Shown here one piece after another: positions 19,708 to 30,045 of a DNA stretch of 64,000 nt (its first letter is position 1; each line of letters starts with the position of its first letter). Made by a program: the position numbers and the translations under genes. The stretch is taken from positions 124,001-188,000 of the forward strand of contig CAWIVY010000009.1 of the NCBI GenBank assembly GCA_963839615.1, in the 5' to 3' direction. This stretch comes from DASQMT01 sp963839615. Lineage in GTDB: Bacteria; Actinomycetota; Thermoleophilia; Solirubrobacterales; Solirubrobacteraceae. The notes under the pieces are model-generated. The model ran no database searches and was not told where the DNA came from. It was given only the letters and a program-made list of their open reading frames with translations.

Positions 19708-21318
19708 TCACGCGGGGTCGGACTGCGATCTTGCGGGCCGGAGCAGGACACCCTCGCTCGGGCCGGGTGGGACGGTCACGCCAGGCCCGGTCGCGACCTC
19801 GACCTCCCATTCTCCCGCCAGCTCCACGGCGCCCGGCTCAGTGCCCAGGTTGAGCAGCACCACGCGCTCGTCGTCGCCGGCCAGGCGGCGGTAGGCGAGC
19901 ATGCCGGTCGGGGCATCGAGCGGCTCCCAGTCGCCGCCGTGCAACGCCGGGCTCGCGCGCCGCGCCGCGAGCAGTGCGCGCGTGAGCGACAGCATCGACG
20001 CGGGATCATCCGCCTGGTCGGCGACGGAGAGCGGGCCGGCGCCGGGCGCGAACGGCAGCCACGGCTCCACGCCGGGAGCGGTGAAGCCATGCCCCGGCGC
20101 GGCGTCCCAGAGCATCGGCGAGCGCTGCGGGTCGCGGCTCAGCGCGGGATCGATACGCCCCTGCGGATCGTGCATCCGCTCGGGTGGCACGGCCACGTCG
20201 GGCATGCCGAGCTCGTCGCCGTAGTAGAGCGTCGGCGTGCCCCGCAGCGTCAGCAGCAGCAGCATCGCCACGCGCGCGTACCGCTCCCCGAGGCGCGACG
20301 CGACGCGCGGCTCGTCGTGGTTGCCCAGCACCCAGTTGGGCCACGCGCCCTCCGGCAGGGCGCGCTCGAATCCGCGCACGGTCTCATCGATCGCCGCCGC
20401 GTCCCAGGGCACCCGCAGCAACGAGAAGTTGAACGGCAGGTGGAACTCGTCGAGCGCCGCGCCGAACCACTCCGCCCACTCGACCGGATCGAAGACGTGG
20501 ATCTCGGCGATGCTCACGCGCTCGGGCGGCTGCGCGGAATCGAGCAGCGCGCGGAACTCGCGCCAGATCGCATGGGCGTCCGGATGCGCCTGGTCGTGCG
20601 CGTGCAGCTGGTCGTCCCAGCCACCGAACTGCTTGTGGAACGAGCGCTCGCCCTGCAGCGCCGGCGGGTTGTCGCGCAGCTCGGGGTCCTTGGCGACGAA
20701 CAGCGCGACGTCGATCCTGAAGCCGTCGACGCCGCGCTCGAGCCAGAAGCGCGCGACGTCGAACATCGCCTCGCGGACGTCCGGGTTGCGCCAGTTCAGG
20801 TCCGGCATCTCCGCGAGGAAGATGTGCAGCCAGTACTGCCGCGTGCGCTCGTCCCACGCCCACGCCGGCCCGCCCCAGATCGAGACCCAGTTGTTCGGCG
20901 GGCCACCGTCAGGGGCTGGATCGCGCCACACGTACCAGTCACGGTGCGGATCGTCGCGCGACGAGCGCGACGCCTCGAACCAGGGGTGGTCGCTGGACGT
21001 GTGGTTCGGGACGTAGTCCACGATCACCGCCAGGCCGAGCTCGTGCGCCAGCGCGACGAGCGCGTCGAAGTCCGCGAGCGCGCCGAACAGCGGGTCGACG
21101 TCGGTGTGGTCGGAGACGTCGTAGCCGAAGTCGCGCATCGGCGAGCGGTAGAACGGCGAGAGCCAGACCGCGTCGACGCCGAGCCACGCGAGGTGCTCGA
21201 GCCGCCTCGCGATGCCCGCGAGGTCGCCGACGCCGTCGCCGTCGGAGTCGGCGAACGAGCGCGGGTAGACCTGGTAGACGACGCCCGTCTCCCACCAGGG
21301 CCGGTCAGCGCGTGGCAT
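19708..21318 (-). CDS. GH13 alpha-glucosidase
   Basis: This 536-residue enzyme hydrolyses alpha-1,4 or alpha-1,6 glucosides. Family GH13 regions appear in order: VDYVPNHTS (about 100-108), GVDGFRIDVA with the nucleophile D203, VSIAEIHVF with acid/base E272, and LGNHDEPR with D335. There is no signal peptide, so it acts in the cytoplasm on imported sugars. The ATG at 21318 is preferred because it starts the conserved PWWETGVVYQVYPRSF segment. Start codons of this gene and the divergent SnoaL gene are only 10 bp apart. Confidence 0.9.
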   Translation of the reverse strand: MPRADRPWWETGVVYQVYPRSFADSDGDGVGDLAGIARRLEHLAWLGVDAVWLSPFYRSPMRDFGYDVSDHTDVDPLFGALADFDALVALAHELGLAVIVDYVPNHTSSDHPWFEASRSSRDDPHRDWYVWRDPAPDGGPPNNWVSIWGGPAWAWDERTRQYWLHIFLAEMPDLNWRNPDVREAMFDVARFWLERGVDGFRIDVALFVAKDPELRDNPPALQGERSFHKQFGGWDDQLHAHDQAHPDAHAIWREFRALLDSAQPPERVSIAEIHVFDPVEWAEWFGAALDEFHLPFNFSLLRVPWDAAAIDETVRGFERALPEGAWPNWVLGNHDEPRVASRLGERYARVAMLLLLTLRGTPTLYYGDELGMPDVAVPPERMHDPQGRIDPALSRDPQRSPMLWDAAPGHGFTAPGVEPWLPFAPGAGPLSVADQADDPASMLSLTRALLAARRASPALHGGDWEPLDAPTGMLAYRRLAGDDERVVLLNLGTEPGAVELAGEWEVEVATGPGVTVPPGPSEGVLLRPARSQSDPA

Positions 21319-21328
21319 GCTCCGCCCC

Positions 21329-21798
21329 ATGAGCACCGCCAACGAGCAGCTGATCGAGCGTTTCTACGCCGCCTTCGAGGCGCGCGACGGCGCCGCGATG
21401 GCAGCCTGCTACGCGTCCGGCGCGCACTTCTCGGATCCCGTGTTCCCGGATCTCAACGGCTCCGAGCCCGGCGCGATGTGGACGATGCTCACGGCGCAGG
21501 CGAGCGAGCTGCGGATCGAGCTGCTCGAGCACGAGGCCGACGACGCGCGCGGCACGGCGCACTGGCGCGCGCACTACGTGTTCAGCCAGACGGGGCGCCC
21601 CGTGGTCAACGACGTGCGCGCGACGTTCCGCTTCGCCGGCGGGCTGATCGCCGAGCACCGCGACGAGTTCAGCTTCCACCGCTGGTCGCGCCAGGCGCTC
21701 GGCGCTCCCGGCCTGCTGCTCGGCTGGACGCCGCTGCTGAAGGCGTCCGTCCGGCGCCGCGCCGCGGCGAGCCTCGCGCGCTTCAAGCAGGGCGGCGC

Positions 21799-21817
<19 letters not shown>
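21329..21817 (+). CDS. SnoaL/NTF2-like domain protein
   Basis: This 162-residue protein has the alpha+beta barrel pattern of the NTF2-like superfamily: an N-terminal helix NEQLIERFYAAFEARDGAAMAACY, then strands ending with FRFAGGLIAEHRDEFSFHRW. Members bind small hydrophobic molecules or act as isomerases or cyclases; no specific activity can be assigned. It is alone on its strand, starts 10 bp from the divergent glucosidase gene, and its end overlaps the convergent acs gene by 19 bp. Confidence 0.8.
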
Positions 21818-23757
<1,940 letters not shown>

Positions 23758-23790
23758 CTGCTTCTCCTCCGGTCGTCTCTCGCTCGAACC

Positions 23791-25383
23791 CTAGTGGTGC
23801 ACCAGCGCTTTCTCGGACCCGAGCCCGGTCTCGGATCGGACGTATAGCTCATGGAACGAGCGCTCGGCTCCGCGCTCGCTGCTCAGCAGCGTGCCGAGGA
23901 TGCAGCCGAGGAACCCGAGCGGGATGGAGACGATGCCCGGGTTCGCGAGCGTCCAGCCGATCGGCGAGCCGGTGTCGGAGTCGGCGCCCGGCCAGACCTT
24001 CGGCGAGACGACGATCAGCAGGATCGCCGACAGGACGCCCAACGTCACGCCACAGACCGCGCCCACGGTGTTGAAGCGCCGCCAGGTGAGCGCCAGCACG
24101 AGCGCGGGGAAGTTCGCGCTCGCGGCGATCGCGAACGCGAGGCCGACCATGAACGAGACGTTCAGGCCCTCACCGCCGATCACCGCGATCAGGATCGCGA
24201 GCACGCCGATCGACGCCGCGGCGATCTTCGCAACCACGACCTCCTCTTCCTCCGAGTCCTGGCCCTTGCGGATGATGCTCGACCAGATGTCGTGCGCGAC
24301 CGCGCCCGACGCCGACAGCACGAGCCCCGCCACCACGGCGAGGATCGTCGCGAAGGCGACGCCCGCGATCACGGCGAGGAACAGGTCGCCGCCGAACGTG
24401 CCCTCGCCGCCGCCGAGCTCGAGCGCCAGGTTCGGCGCCGCGAGGTTGCCGCCGGTGCCGGCCGCCTCGACGCCGGCCTCGCCCATCACGGAGCGCGCGC
24501 CGAAGCCGATGAACGTCGTCAGCAGGTAGAAGCCGCCGATGAAGAACATCGCCCAGACGACCGAGCCGCGCGCGGCGCGGGCGTTCGGGACGGTGAAGAA
24601 CCGCATCAGGATGTGCGGCAGGCCGGCGGTGCCGAGCACCAGCGCGAGACCGAGCGACACGGTGTCGATCGGCGAGGACAGGAACGTGCCCGGGCCGAGC
24701 GAGAACGTCGACTCGGCGGTCGTGTTCTCCTCTGCCTGGTTGAACAGCTCGATCGGGTTGAAGCCCACGGTCTCGAGCACGAACACCGACATCACGAAGA
24801 TGCCGATCATCAGCAGCACCGCCTTGATGATCTGCACCCACGTCGTGGCGAGCATGCCGCCGAAGATCACGTAGCAGAGCATGAACGCGCCGGTGAGGAT
24901 CACCGCGAGGCTGAAGTCGATGCCGACGAGCGCCTGGATCAGCACGCCGGCGCCGACCATCTGCGCGATCAGGTAGAACGCCGCCACTGCGAGCGTGCCC
25001 ATCGCCGCGGCCGTGCGGGCCGGCCGCTCGCGCAGCCTGAACGAGAGCACGTCGGCGATCGTGAACTTGCCCGCGTTGCGCATGCGCTCGGCGAGCAGGA
25101 ACATCACCGTCAGGAACGCGACGAGGAACCCGATCGAGTACAGGAACCCGTCGAAGCCGTAGAGGTAGATCAGGCCGGCGATGCCGAGGAACGACGCCGC
25201 CGACAGGTAGTCGCCCGAGATCGCGAGCCCGTTCTGGAGGCCCGTGATCTGGCGGCCGGCGGCGTAGAACGTCGTCGCGCCGGTCATGCGCTTGGACGCC
25301 CAGTAGGTGACGCCCAGCGTGATCGAGAGGACGATCGCGAAGATCACGACCGCCTCGACGTTGATCTCGGCGAAGAACGTCAT
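23791..25383 (-). CDS. actP: Cation/acetate symporter
   Basis: This 530-residue sodium:solute symporter (SSS family) has about 13 hydrophobic segments. The N-terminal FYAAGRQITGLQNGLAISGDYLSAASFLG segment and the GMLATTWVQIIKAVLLM segment are typical of ActP-type acetate/monocarboxylate carriers. It is preceded by a DUF485 gene with a 4-bp ATGA overlap and followed by acs, the arrangement known from enteric yjcH-actP-acs. Acetate is therefore the likely substrate, although pyruvate or propionate cannot be excluded. Confidence 0.92.
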   Translation of the reverse strand: MTFFAEINVEAVVIFAIVLSITLGVTYWASKRMTGATTFYAAGRQITGLQNGLAISGDYLSAASFLGIAGLIYLYGFDGFLYSIGFLVAFLTVMFLLAERMRNAGKFTIADVLSFRLRERPARTAAAMGTLAVAAFYLIAQMVGAGVLIQALVGIDFSLAVILTGAFMLCYVIFGGMLATTWVQIIKAVLLMIGIFVMSVFVLETVGFNPIELFNQAEENTTAESTFSLGPGTFLSSPIDTVSLGLALVLGTAGLPHILMRFFTVPNARAARGSVVWAMFFIGGFYLLTTFIGFGARSVMGEAGVEAAGTGGNLAAPNLALELGGGEGTFGGDLFLAVIAGVAFATILAVVAGLVLSASGAVAHDIWSSIIRKGQDSEEEEVVVAKIAAASIGVLAILIAVIGGEGLNVSFMVGLAFAIAASANFPALVLALTWRRFNTVGAVCGVTLGVLSAILLIVVSPKVWPGADSDTGSPIGWTLANPGIVSIPLGFLGCILGTLLSSERGAERSFHELYVRSETGLGSEKALVHH

Positions 25384-25784
25384 CGCACCGTCTCCTCGGA
25401 GGGTCCGCCCGCGACGGGTTCGCGCTCGAAGCGGCGCTCGCCGGGATGAATGTCCTCACCGGCGTAGGCGGAGATCGCCTTCTCGGCAAGCGGGTCGAAT
25501 TCGTTGTCGGCCTTGCGCAGGTACCAGAGGCCGAGGATGAACACCATCGCGAACTGGGTCAGCGCCAGGCAGTAGCCGACCGTGAGCCCCTCGTACACGC
25601 TGTCGCCCATGAAGTCCGGCGCATAGGCGCACAGCAGGATGAAGCCGAGGTACCAGGCGAGGAAGAAGATCGTGCACGGGATCACGAACGCTCGCCGGCG
25701 GTGGACGAGCTCCTGGAACTCGGGCGACCGCTCGATCGCCTCCCAGTCGATCGCGCTCTGAGCGCGGTCCAGCGGTTCCGGCAT
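25380..25784 (-). CDS. DUF485 membrane protein, partner of ActP
   Basis: This 134-residue protein has two strong hydrophobic helices (VIPCTIFFLAWYLGFILLC and LALTQFAMVFILGLWYL) and the family pattern SPEFQELVHRRRAFVIP before the first. DUF485 (YjcH) proteins lie upstream of actP in many bacteria and probably assist the symporter. The ATG at 25784 has a GAGGAGAGGAC leader; an earlier in-frame start at 25847 lacks conservation and would overlap the repeat region. It is the first gene of the acetate operon. Confidence 0.87.
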   Translation of the reverse strand: MPEPLDRAQSAIDWEAIERSPEFQELVHRRRAFVIPCTIFFLAWYLGFILLCAYAPDFMGDSVYEGLTVGYCLALTQFAMVFILGLWYLRKADNEFDPLAEKAISAYAGEDIHPGERRFEREPVAGGPSEETVR

Positions 25785-25834
25785 GTCCTCTCCTCCTCGT
25801 GAGACAAGGGATCGAGGCGACTCGTACCCGCCAT

Positions 25835-25849
25835 GGGTGCCAGGCACCC
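25835..25849. repeat. Short perfect inverted repeat sharing the GGTGCC core
   Basis: GGGTGCC and GGCACCC are separated by one base, giving a tight palindrome. It lies 14 bp beyond the stop of the minus-strand gene ending at 25863 and carries the GGTGCCAG core of the repeats at 18097 and 58461. It is probably a terminator or REP-type element. Confidence 0.5.
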
Positions 25850-25862
25850 TTGATCTTGCGCC

Positions 25863-26792
25863 CTAGCGCCGCTTGCGCTTGCGCTTGCGCGCCGATGCGC
25901 TGGGTGACGTCCCGGCGGTCACCGGCTCCGGCTCGGGCTCGGCGACCTCCGGCCCGGGATCCTCGCCGCGCGCCTCCGCGGAAGCGCGCCGGCGCTGCTC
26001 GCGCACGACGGCGGCGCTCGGCCACGGCTCGGCGTTGCCTGTGCGCCAGGCCGGCGGCTGCCCGTTCGGCCAGCGGCCGAGGAAGAGCAGCGCGAGCATC
26101 AGCAGCCAGAAGCACTGCACGACCGGAAGCGGGCCGCCGAACGGCAGGATCTGGAGCCCGCCGGTGATGATCCCCAGCACGCCCATGAAGCGGGTGAGCA
26201 GGCCGACGCGCATCGCATTCAGGCTGATCATCACGAGCGCGAGCGCGAGTCCGAGCGCGCCGGGCAGGCCGAGCAGCTGGGCGAAGACCCCCAGGCCGGT
26301 GGTGGCGATGTCCTGGGCGGCGTCGACGGACTTCGAGCCGGCGAGGAAGTCGCTGATCGCGCTGTTCGTCGCGTAAGCCGACAGGACGGTCGCGATCGCC
26401 TGCAGCGTCCCGACGACGAGCGGCACGTAGACCAGCACCCGCGGGAACTCGCGCCGGCGCCCGCGGGTCGCCACCGCGAGGTACGTCAGCGCCCAGCCGA
26501 GCGCGACGTACCCGATCGCGACGACGACGCTCGAGAGCAGCACGCCCGTTGCGTTGTCGTCGTAGAACTCGAACGTCTGGACCCGGAGCGACTCGAGCGT
26601 GCCGATCGGCCCGTCCTGCGCCGCGCGACTCAGCGACTCCAGGAGACCGTTGCGCGGCAGGTCAGAGAGCGTCAGGCCGCGCCAGACGGTGCCGACGAAC
26701 GTGAGCAGGGCGGCGACGGCGGCCGCGATCGCGGCCGCGGAACGTTGCCGCGCCTCCCAGGCGAGCTGCTCTTCGGGTCCCTCCACGGCCAC
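25863..26792 (-). CDS. Conserved membrane protein of unknown function
   Basis: This 309-residue protein has about six predicted membrane helices between residues 20 and 225. It then has a soluble tail rich in Pro, Glu and Arg, ending in a strongly basic RKRKRKRR run. I recognise no enzyme motif; the general layout is that of small actinobacterial integral membrane proteins found next to housekeeping genes. The start is a GTG at 26792, with another in-frame GTG two codons later. It stands alone upstream of the acetate operon; the hairpin at 25835 separates them. Confidence 0.7.
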   Translation of the reverse strand: MAVEGPEEQLAWEARQRSAAAIAAAVAALLTFVGTVWRGLTLSDLPRNGLLESLSRAAQDGPIGTLESLRVQTFEFYDDNATGVLLSSVVVAIGYVALGWALTYLAVATRGRRREFPRVLVYVPLVVGTLQAIATVLSAYATNSAISDFLAGSKSVDAAQDIATTGLGVFAQLLGLPGALGLALALVMISLNAMRVGLLTRFMGVLGIITGGLQILPFGGPLPVVQCFWLLMLALLFLGRWPNGQPPAWRTGNAEPWPSAAVVREQRRRASAEARGEDPGPEVAEPEPEPVTAGTSPSASARKRKRKRR

Positions 26793-26821
26793 GAGGCGGT
26801 GAATCGTAGCCGGGGCGGGGG

Positions 26822-27031
26822 TCAGGCCCTGTCGGGCCCCCCGCCGAGCGGCGTCCGCACCCCCGCGCGCAGGCTCCGCCGCGAGGGCTCGGGATCGATC
26901 TGGTTGCGGCCGGCCACCCGCGAGACGCGGTCGCCGGCGGCCAGCATGAGGTCGAGCGCCGGGGCGGCGAGCCGCAGCAGCGCTTCGATCCGGGCGCGGT
27001 TGGCCAGCCCGCTCGGGCTCTTGGGGGCCAT
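26822..27031 (-). CDS. Small hypothetical protein
   Basis: This 69-residue frame starts with ATG at 27031. The first half predicts helix (ANRARIEALLRLAAPALDLML); the second half is basic and probably disordered. It is divergent from the small gene at 27053, with only 21 bp between starts. I recognise no family. Codon use fits a real gene, but its small size means it could be spurious. Confidence 0.45.
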   Translation of the reverse strand: MAPKSPSGLANRARIEALLRLAAPALDLMLAAGDRVSRVAGRNQIDPEPSRRSLRAGVRTPLGGGPDRA

Positions 27032-27052
27032 CGCCCGATTGTAAGTACCATC

Positions 27053-27319
27053 ATGGGCATGGAGGGATTCGGCTTCTTTCAGGACCCCGACTTCCAGAAG
27101 CGGTTGCAGGAGATGGCCGAGCAGATGCAGGCCACTCAGTCGCTCGCCTGGGCCGACAACGCGATCAAGCTGGCCGTCGACATGACGGTCGCCGCGATCA
27201 ACCGGGTCAACATCCAGGGAACGACCGAGGAGCAGGCCAACCAGATCCGCACGGTCATGGCGACGGTCTTCCCCGAGGCCGTCACGCTGGTGCGCGAGGC
27301 TCGGCAGGGGCTGTCTTAG
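27053..27319 (+). CDS. Small hypothetical helical protein
   Basis: This 88-residue protein is not recognised. It is acidic at both ends and almost wholly helical by pattern, with a Gln/Met-rich first half (QKRLQEMAEQMQATQS) that could form a coiled coil. Two closely spaced ATG codons (27053 and 27059) are possible starts. Its last 38 bp overlap the end of the convergent membrane protein gene. No function is proposed. Confidence 0.6.
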   Translation: MGMEGFGFFQDPDFQKRLQEMAEQMQATQSLAWADNAIKLAVDMTVAAINRVNIQGTTEEQANQIRTVMATVFPEAVTLVREARQGLS

Positions 27320-28271
27320 CCTCCCGCCCGGCCGCGATCACCTCCTTGAACGAGCGGAAGCGGAAGATGAAGACGAGCGCTGCGAAGCCGCAGCCGAACG
27401 TCGTGACGGCGATCGCGATCTGCTGCCCGACCGAGTAGGCCGCGACCGTCGCGCCCGCCGCCGAGCCCGCGAAGACCTTGACGAGCAGGGCCTGCTGCAC
27501 GCCGGCGCCGCCCGGGGTGAACGGCACGAGCGCAGCGATCGCGTTCACGCCGAGGACCAGCAGGACGTTCTTCACCGAGCCGCCGACGTTGAACGCCGAC
27601 AGCAGGAACCAGTAGGCGGCGAAGCGCAGCACCCAGCCGCCGAGCTGGAGGAGCCAGACCTCGCGGAAGTAGCGCCGGCGGTCCGACAGGATCGTCAACC
27701 CCTGCCGCACCCGATCCCAGAACGCGCGCACGCGCGCGGACAGCAGCGCGAACGCCACGAGCGCGGCGAGCGCCAGCGCGGTCAGCACGAACAGCGCGAA
27801 GCGCGGATGGGAGGCGAAGAAGGCGAGATCGAACGCCGGCAGCTTGGAGAAGTCCGGCGGCTTCGGGAACGCGCCCTGCGAGAACGCGAAGATCAGGATC
27901 GGGATCGCGAGCGTGAGGTCGAAGATCTGCTCGACGAAGAACGACGAGCCGACCGCCGGGTAGCTCGAGTTCGGCACGGAGGTCTTCGTCAGGAACAGCC
28001 GCACGACGTCGCCGCCGCGGGCGGGGACGACGGAGTTGAACCCGTAGCCGGCGAGGTAGGCGCCCCAGACCTCGCGGAAGCGGAAGCGCTCGTCGGGATA
28101 GGCGGCGCGCAGGATGTGGAACGACGCCCGGGCGCGCACGCTCAGATAGCCGATGAAGATCAGCAGCCCGAGGAACAGCGATATCCACTTGATCGCGGCC
28201 AGGTTCGACGCGAAGTCGCCGACCGCGTCGAAGAAGGAGGAGAAGGAGTCGCCGATCGACGCGAGGGGCAC
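27282..28271 (-). CDS. Lysylphosphatidylglycerol synthase TM-like/UPF0104 membrane protein
   Basis: This 329-residue protein has seven to eight predicted membrane helices. The family signatures are visible: an early GYGFNSVVPARGGDVVRLFL segment, and late VPFTPGGAGVQQALLV followed by a helix. These are hallmarks of the flippase-like AglD2/YbhN group, related to the membrane half of MprF. Substrate is unknown; a lipid-linked molecule is usual for the family. It shares no operon with its neighbours: a divergent cupin gene starts 45 bp away. Confidence 0.82.
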   Translation of the reverse strand: MPLASIGDSFSSFFDAVGDFASNLAAIKWISLFLGLLIFIGYLSVRARASFHILRAAYPDERFRFREVWGAYLAGYGFNSVVPARGGDVVRLFLTKTSVPNSSYPAVGSSFFVEQIFDLTLAIPILIFAFSQGAFPKPPDFSKLPAFDLAFFASHPRFALFVLTALALAALVAFALLSARVRAFWDRVRQGLTILSDRRRYFREVWLLQLGGWVLRFAAYWFLLSAFNVGGSVKNVLLVLGVNAIAALVPFTPGGAGVQQALLVKVFAGSAAGATVAAYSVGQQIAIAVTTFGCGFAALVFIFRFRSFKEVIAAGREAKTAPAEPRAPA

Positions 28272-28316
28272 CGCTCCCAGCCTAGACGCGGCGCCGTCGC
28301 CGCATAGGCTCCGCGG

Positions 28317-28958
28317 ATGGCCTACCGCGCGCTACGCATCTCCGACGTCGAGCCCATCTCCGCCGTCGAGGGGACCCTGCTCTGGCACCCCCTGCGTCAC
28401 GCCCTGGGCGTGACCGGGTTCGGGGTCAACGCCTACACGGCGCCGGCCGCCGGGGAAGACGTCGTCGAAGAGCACAAGGAGGGCGGCCCCGAGGGCGGTC
28501 ACGAGGAGCTCTACGTCGTCGTGAGCGGCCACGCCCGCTTCACGATCGACGGCGAGGCGGTCGACGCGCCCGCCGGCACCTGCGTGTTCCTGCCCGATCC
28601 CGAATCGCGCCGCCACGCCGTCGCCGTGGCGGACGCCACGACGGTGCTGGCGATCGGCGGCGAGCCGGGGAAGCCGTTCGAGGTCTCCGCGTGGGAGTGG
28701 AGCTTCCGCGCCCGGCCGCACATCGACGCCGGCGAGTGGGAGCAGGCGATCGCGATCATCTCCGACGGCCTGGCGGCCCACCCCGGCGACGGCTCGCTGC
28801 TGTACAACCTCGCCTGCTGCGAGGCCCGGCTCGGCCGCCTCGACGAGGCCGGCGCGCACGTGCGCGAGGCGCTCGCGGACGAGCCGCGCGTGCGCGAGTG
28901 GGGCGCGGAGGACCCGGACCTCGATCCGCTGCGCGAGCGCCCGGACTTCCCGCTCTGA
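28317..28958 (+). CDS. Cupin domain fused to TPR-like repeats
   Basis: This 213-residue protein begins with a cupin (about residues 25-115): motif 1 around EEHKEGGPEGGHEELYVVVSG and motif 2 around CVFLPDPESRRHAV. From about 130 onward it switches to tetratricopeptide-type helices (EWEQAIAIISDGLAAHPGDG, then a second helix pair with YNLACCEARLGRLDEA). The combination suggests a small-molecule or metal sensor joined to a protein-binding module. The partner is unknown. ATG at 28317. Confidence 0.8.
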   Translation: MAYRALRISDVEPISAVEGTLLWHPLRHALGVTGFGVNAYTAPAAGEDVVEEHKEGGPEGGHEELYVVVSGHARFTIDGEAVDAPAGTCVFLPDPESRRHAVAVADATTVLAIGGEPGKPFEVSAWEWSFRARPHIDAGEWEQAIAIISDGLAAHPGDGSLLYNLACCEARLGRLDEAGAHVREALADEPRVREWGAEDPDLDPLRERPDFPL

Positions 28959-28965
28959 CGCCGCC

Positions 28966-29502
28966 GCGGTCCAGCCGGACCTTCACCGACCTGGCCTTGG
29001 TGGTCCGGACGAACGGGGACCGGTTGGGGTCGCCGAAGATGTCGCCCAGGTTTCCGAAGAGGACGCATGTCGCGTCGCCCTCGTACCAGTCGGTCCGGTC
29101 GACCGCGATCTCGGCACCGAAGCCCTCCGCGCGCAGGTTGCGCGACCCGCTCCAGAGATACGCCGCCCGGCCCACGCGATCCTTGAGGTCATCGGCGTCG
29201 CGGATCATCGCCGCGTCGAAGCCGGCGCCGGCCATGACAGCGAACCGCTCCTTCCCGAAGCGCCCGACGTCGAGCTTCCGGCGGTCGCCACCGAGCCCGA
29301 CGGCGACGGCGCCCTCGATGTCCTGGGGGATCCCGAGGTTGGTCCCGAACAGGTTGGCGGTGCCGGCGGGAAGCACCGCGAGGCTGGCCTTCGAGCCGGC
29401 CAGCACGTCGATGCACCGCCGCACGGTTCCGTCTCCGCCCCATGCGAAGACGAGCTCGGCCCCGAGCGCCTTCTCGGCGTGCGCGACGACCGCGACCCTC
29501 AT
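28966..29502 (-). pseudogene. Diacylglycerol kinase-like gene remnant
   Basis: The frame has the DAGK catalytic core: VFAWGGDGTVRRC, then LAVLPAGTANLFGTNLG and VMAGAGFDAAMIRDAD. The usual first 50 or so residues are missing. After CVLFGNLGDIFG it jumps straight to a late segment, SPFVRTTKARSVKVRLDR, dropping the usual region containing the DARPDDG motif. The C-terminal end is lost: the frame stays open into the antisense of the cupin gene, to 28756. Its ATG overlaps the stop of the PAP2 remnant (ATGA). Intact homologues phosphorylate lipids such as diacylglycerol. I infer inactivity. Confidence 0.7.
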
Positions 29503-30041
29503 GCGACCGGCTGCGTTCGGCGCGACGCGGCGGCTTTTGCGGGCAGTGGCCTGTGCGCCGCATGCGCGACGCCCGCCGCCCGGCAGGCGAACAGCAGCAC
29601 GAGCAGGGCGCCGACGCCGATGACGAGCCCGCCTGCAAGGTCGAGCGGATGGTGCATGCCGCGGTACATCCGGGCCAAGGCCACGAAGCAGGGGATCAGG
29701 ATCGCCACCGCCCACGCGATGAAGCGAAGCCCGCGCGTGGGGAACCGCGACGTGAGGAGCAGCACCAGGCCGGCGTAGACCGCGATCGCCGCCGCCGTGT
29801 GACCGGACGGGAAGCTGGCGTCGGCCGGAAGGTCCTCGAGCCGCTTGACGTCGGGGCGCTGGCGTGACACCGCCAGCGACGTGACGCTGTAGGTCGCGGA
29901 CTCGACGACGAGCACGAAGACCGCGAAGGCGGCGATGAGCCACGTGCGCAGGAACGCGCACACGAGCGCGATCCGCTTTCCTCTCCGATCGGCCGGGTAC
30001 AACGCAGGCACCCGAGTTGATCGTCTTCCCGCCCGGCACAT
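29499..30041 (-). pseudogene. PAP2 phosphatase, probably N-terminally truncated
   Basis: The 180-residue frame contains the PAP2 (phosphatidic acid phosphatase) motifs: VSRQRPD, SFPSGHTAAAIAVY, and ARMYRGMHHPLD with the catalytic histidine. Full family members have two or three more membrane helices before the first motif; here only one precedes it. Upstream sequence belongs to the divergent PAP2 gene starting 5 bp away, so the 5' part seems lost. Start codon uncertain (ATG 30041 or GTG 30011). PAP2-DAGK pairs or fusions are common in actinobacteria, which fits the coupled remnant downstream. It might still be expressed. Confidence 0.6.
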
Positions 30042-30045
30042 ACCC

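Noticed and set aside
23851..25449. Long open frame opposite actP (532 codons)
   Set aside because: It is the antisense of a clear symporter gene; its product is an Arg/Glu/Asp-rich string without domain structure, as expected from a high-GC shadow frame.
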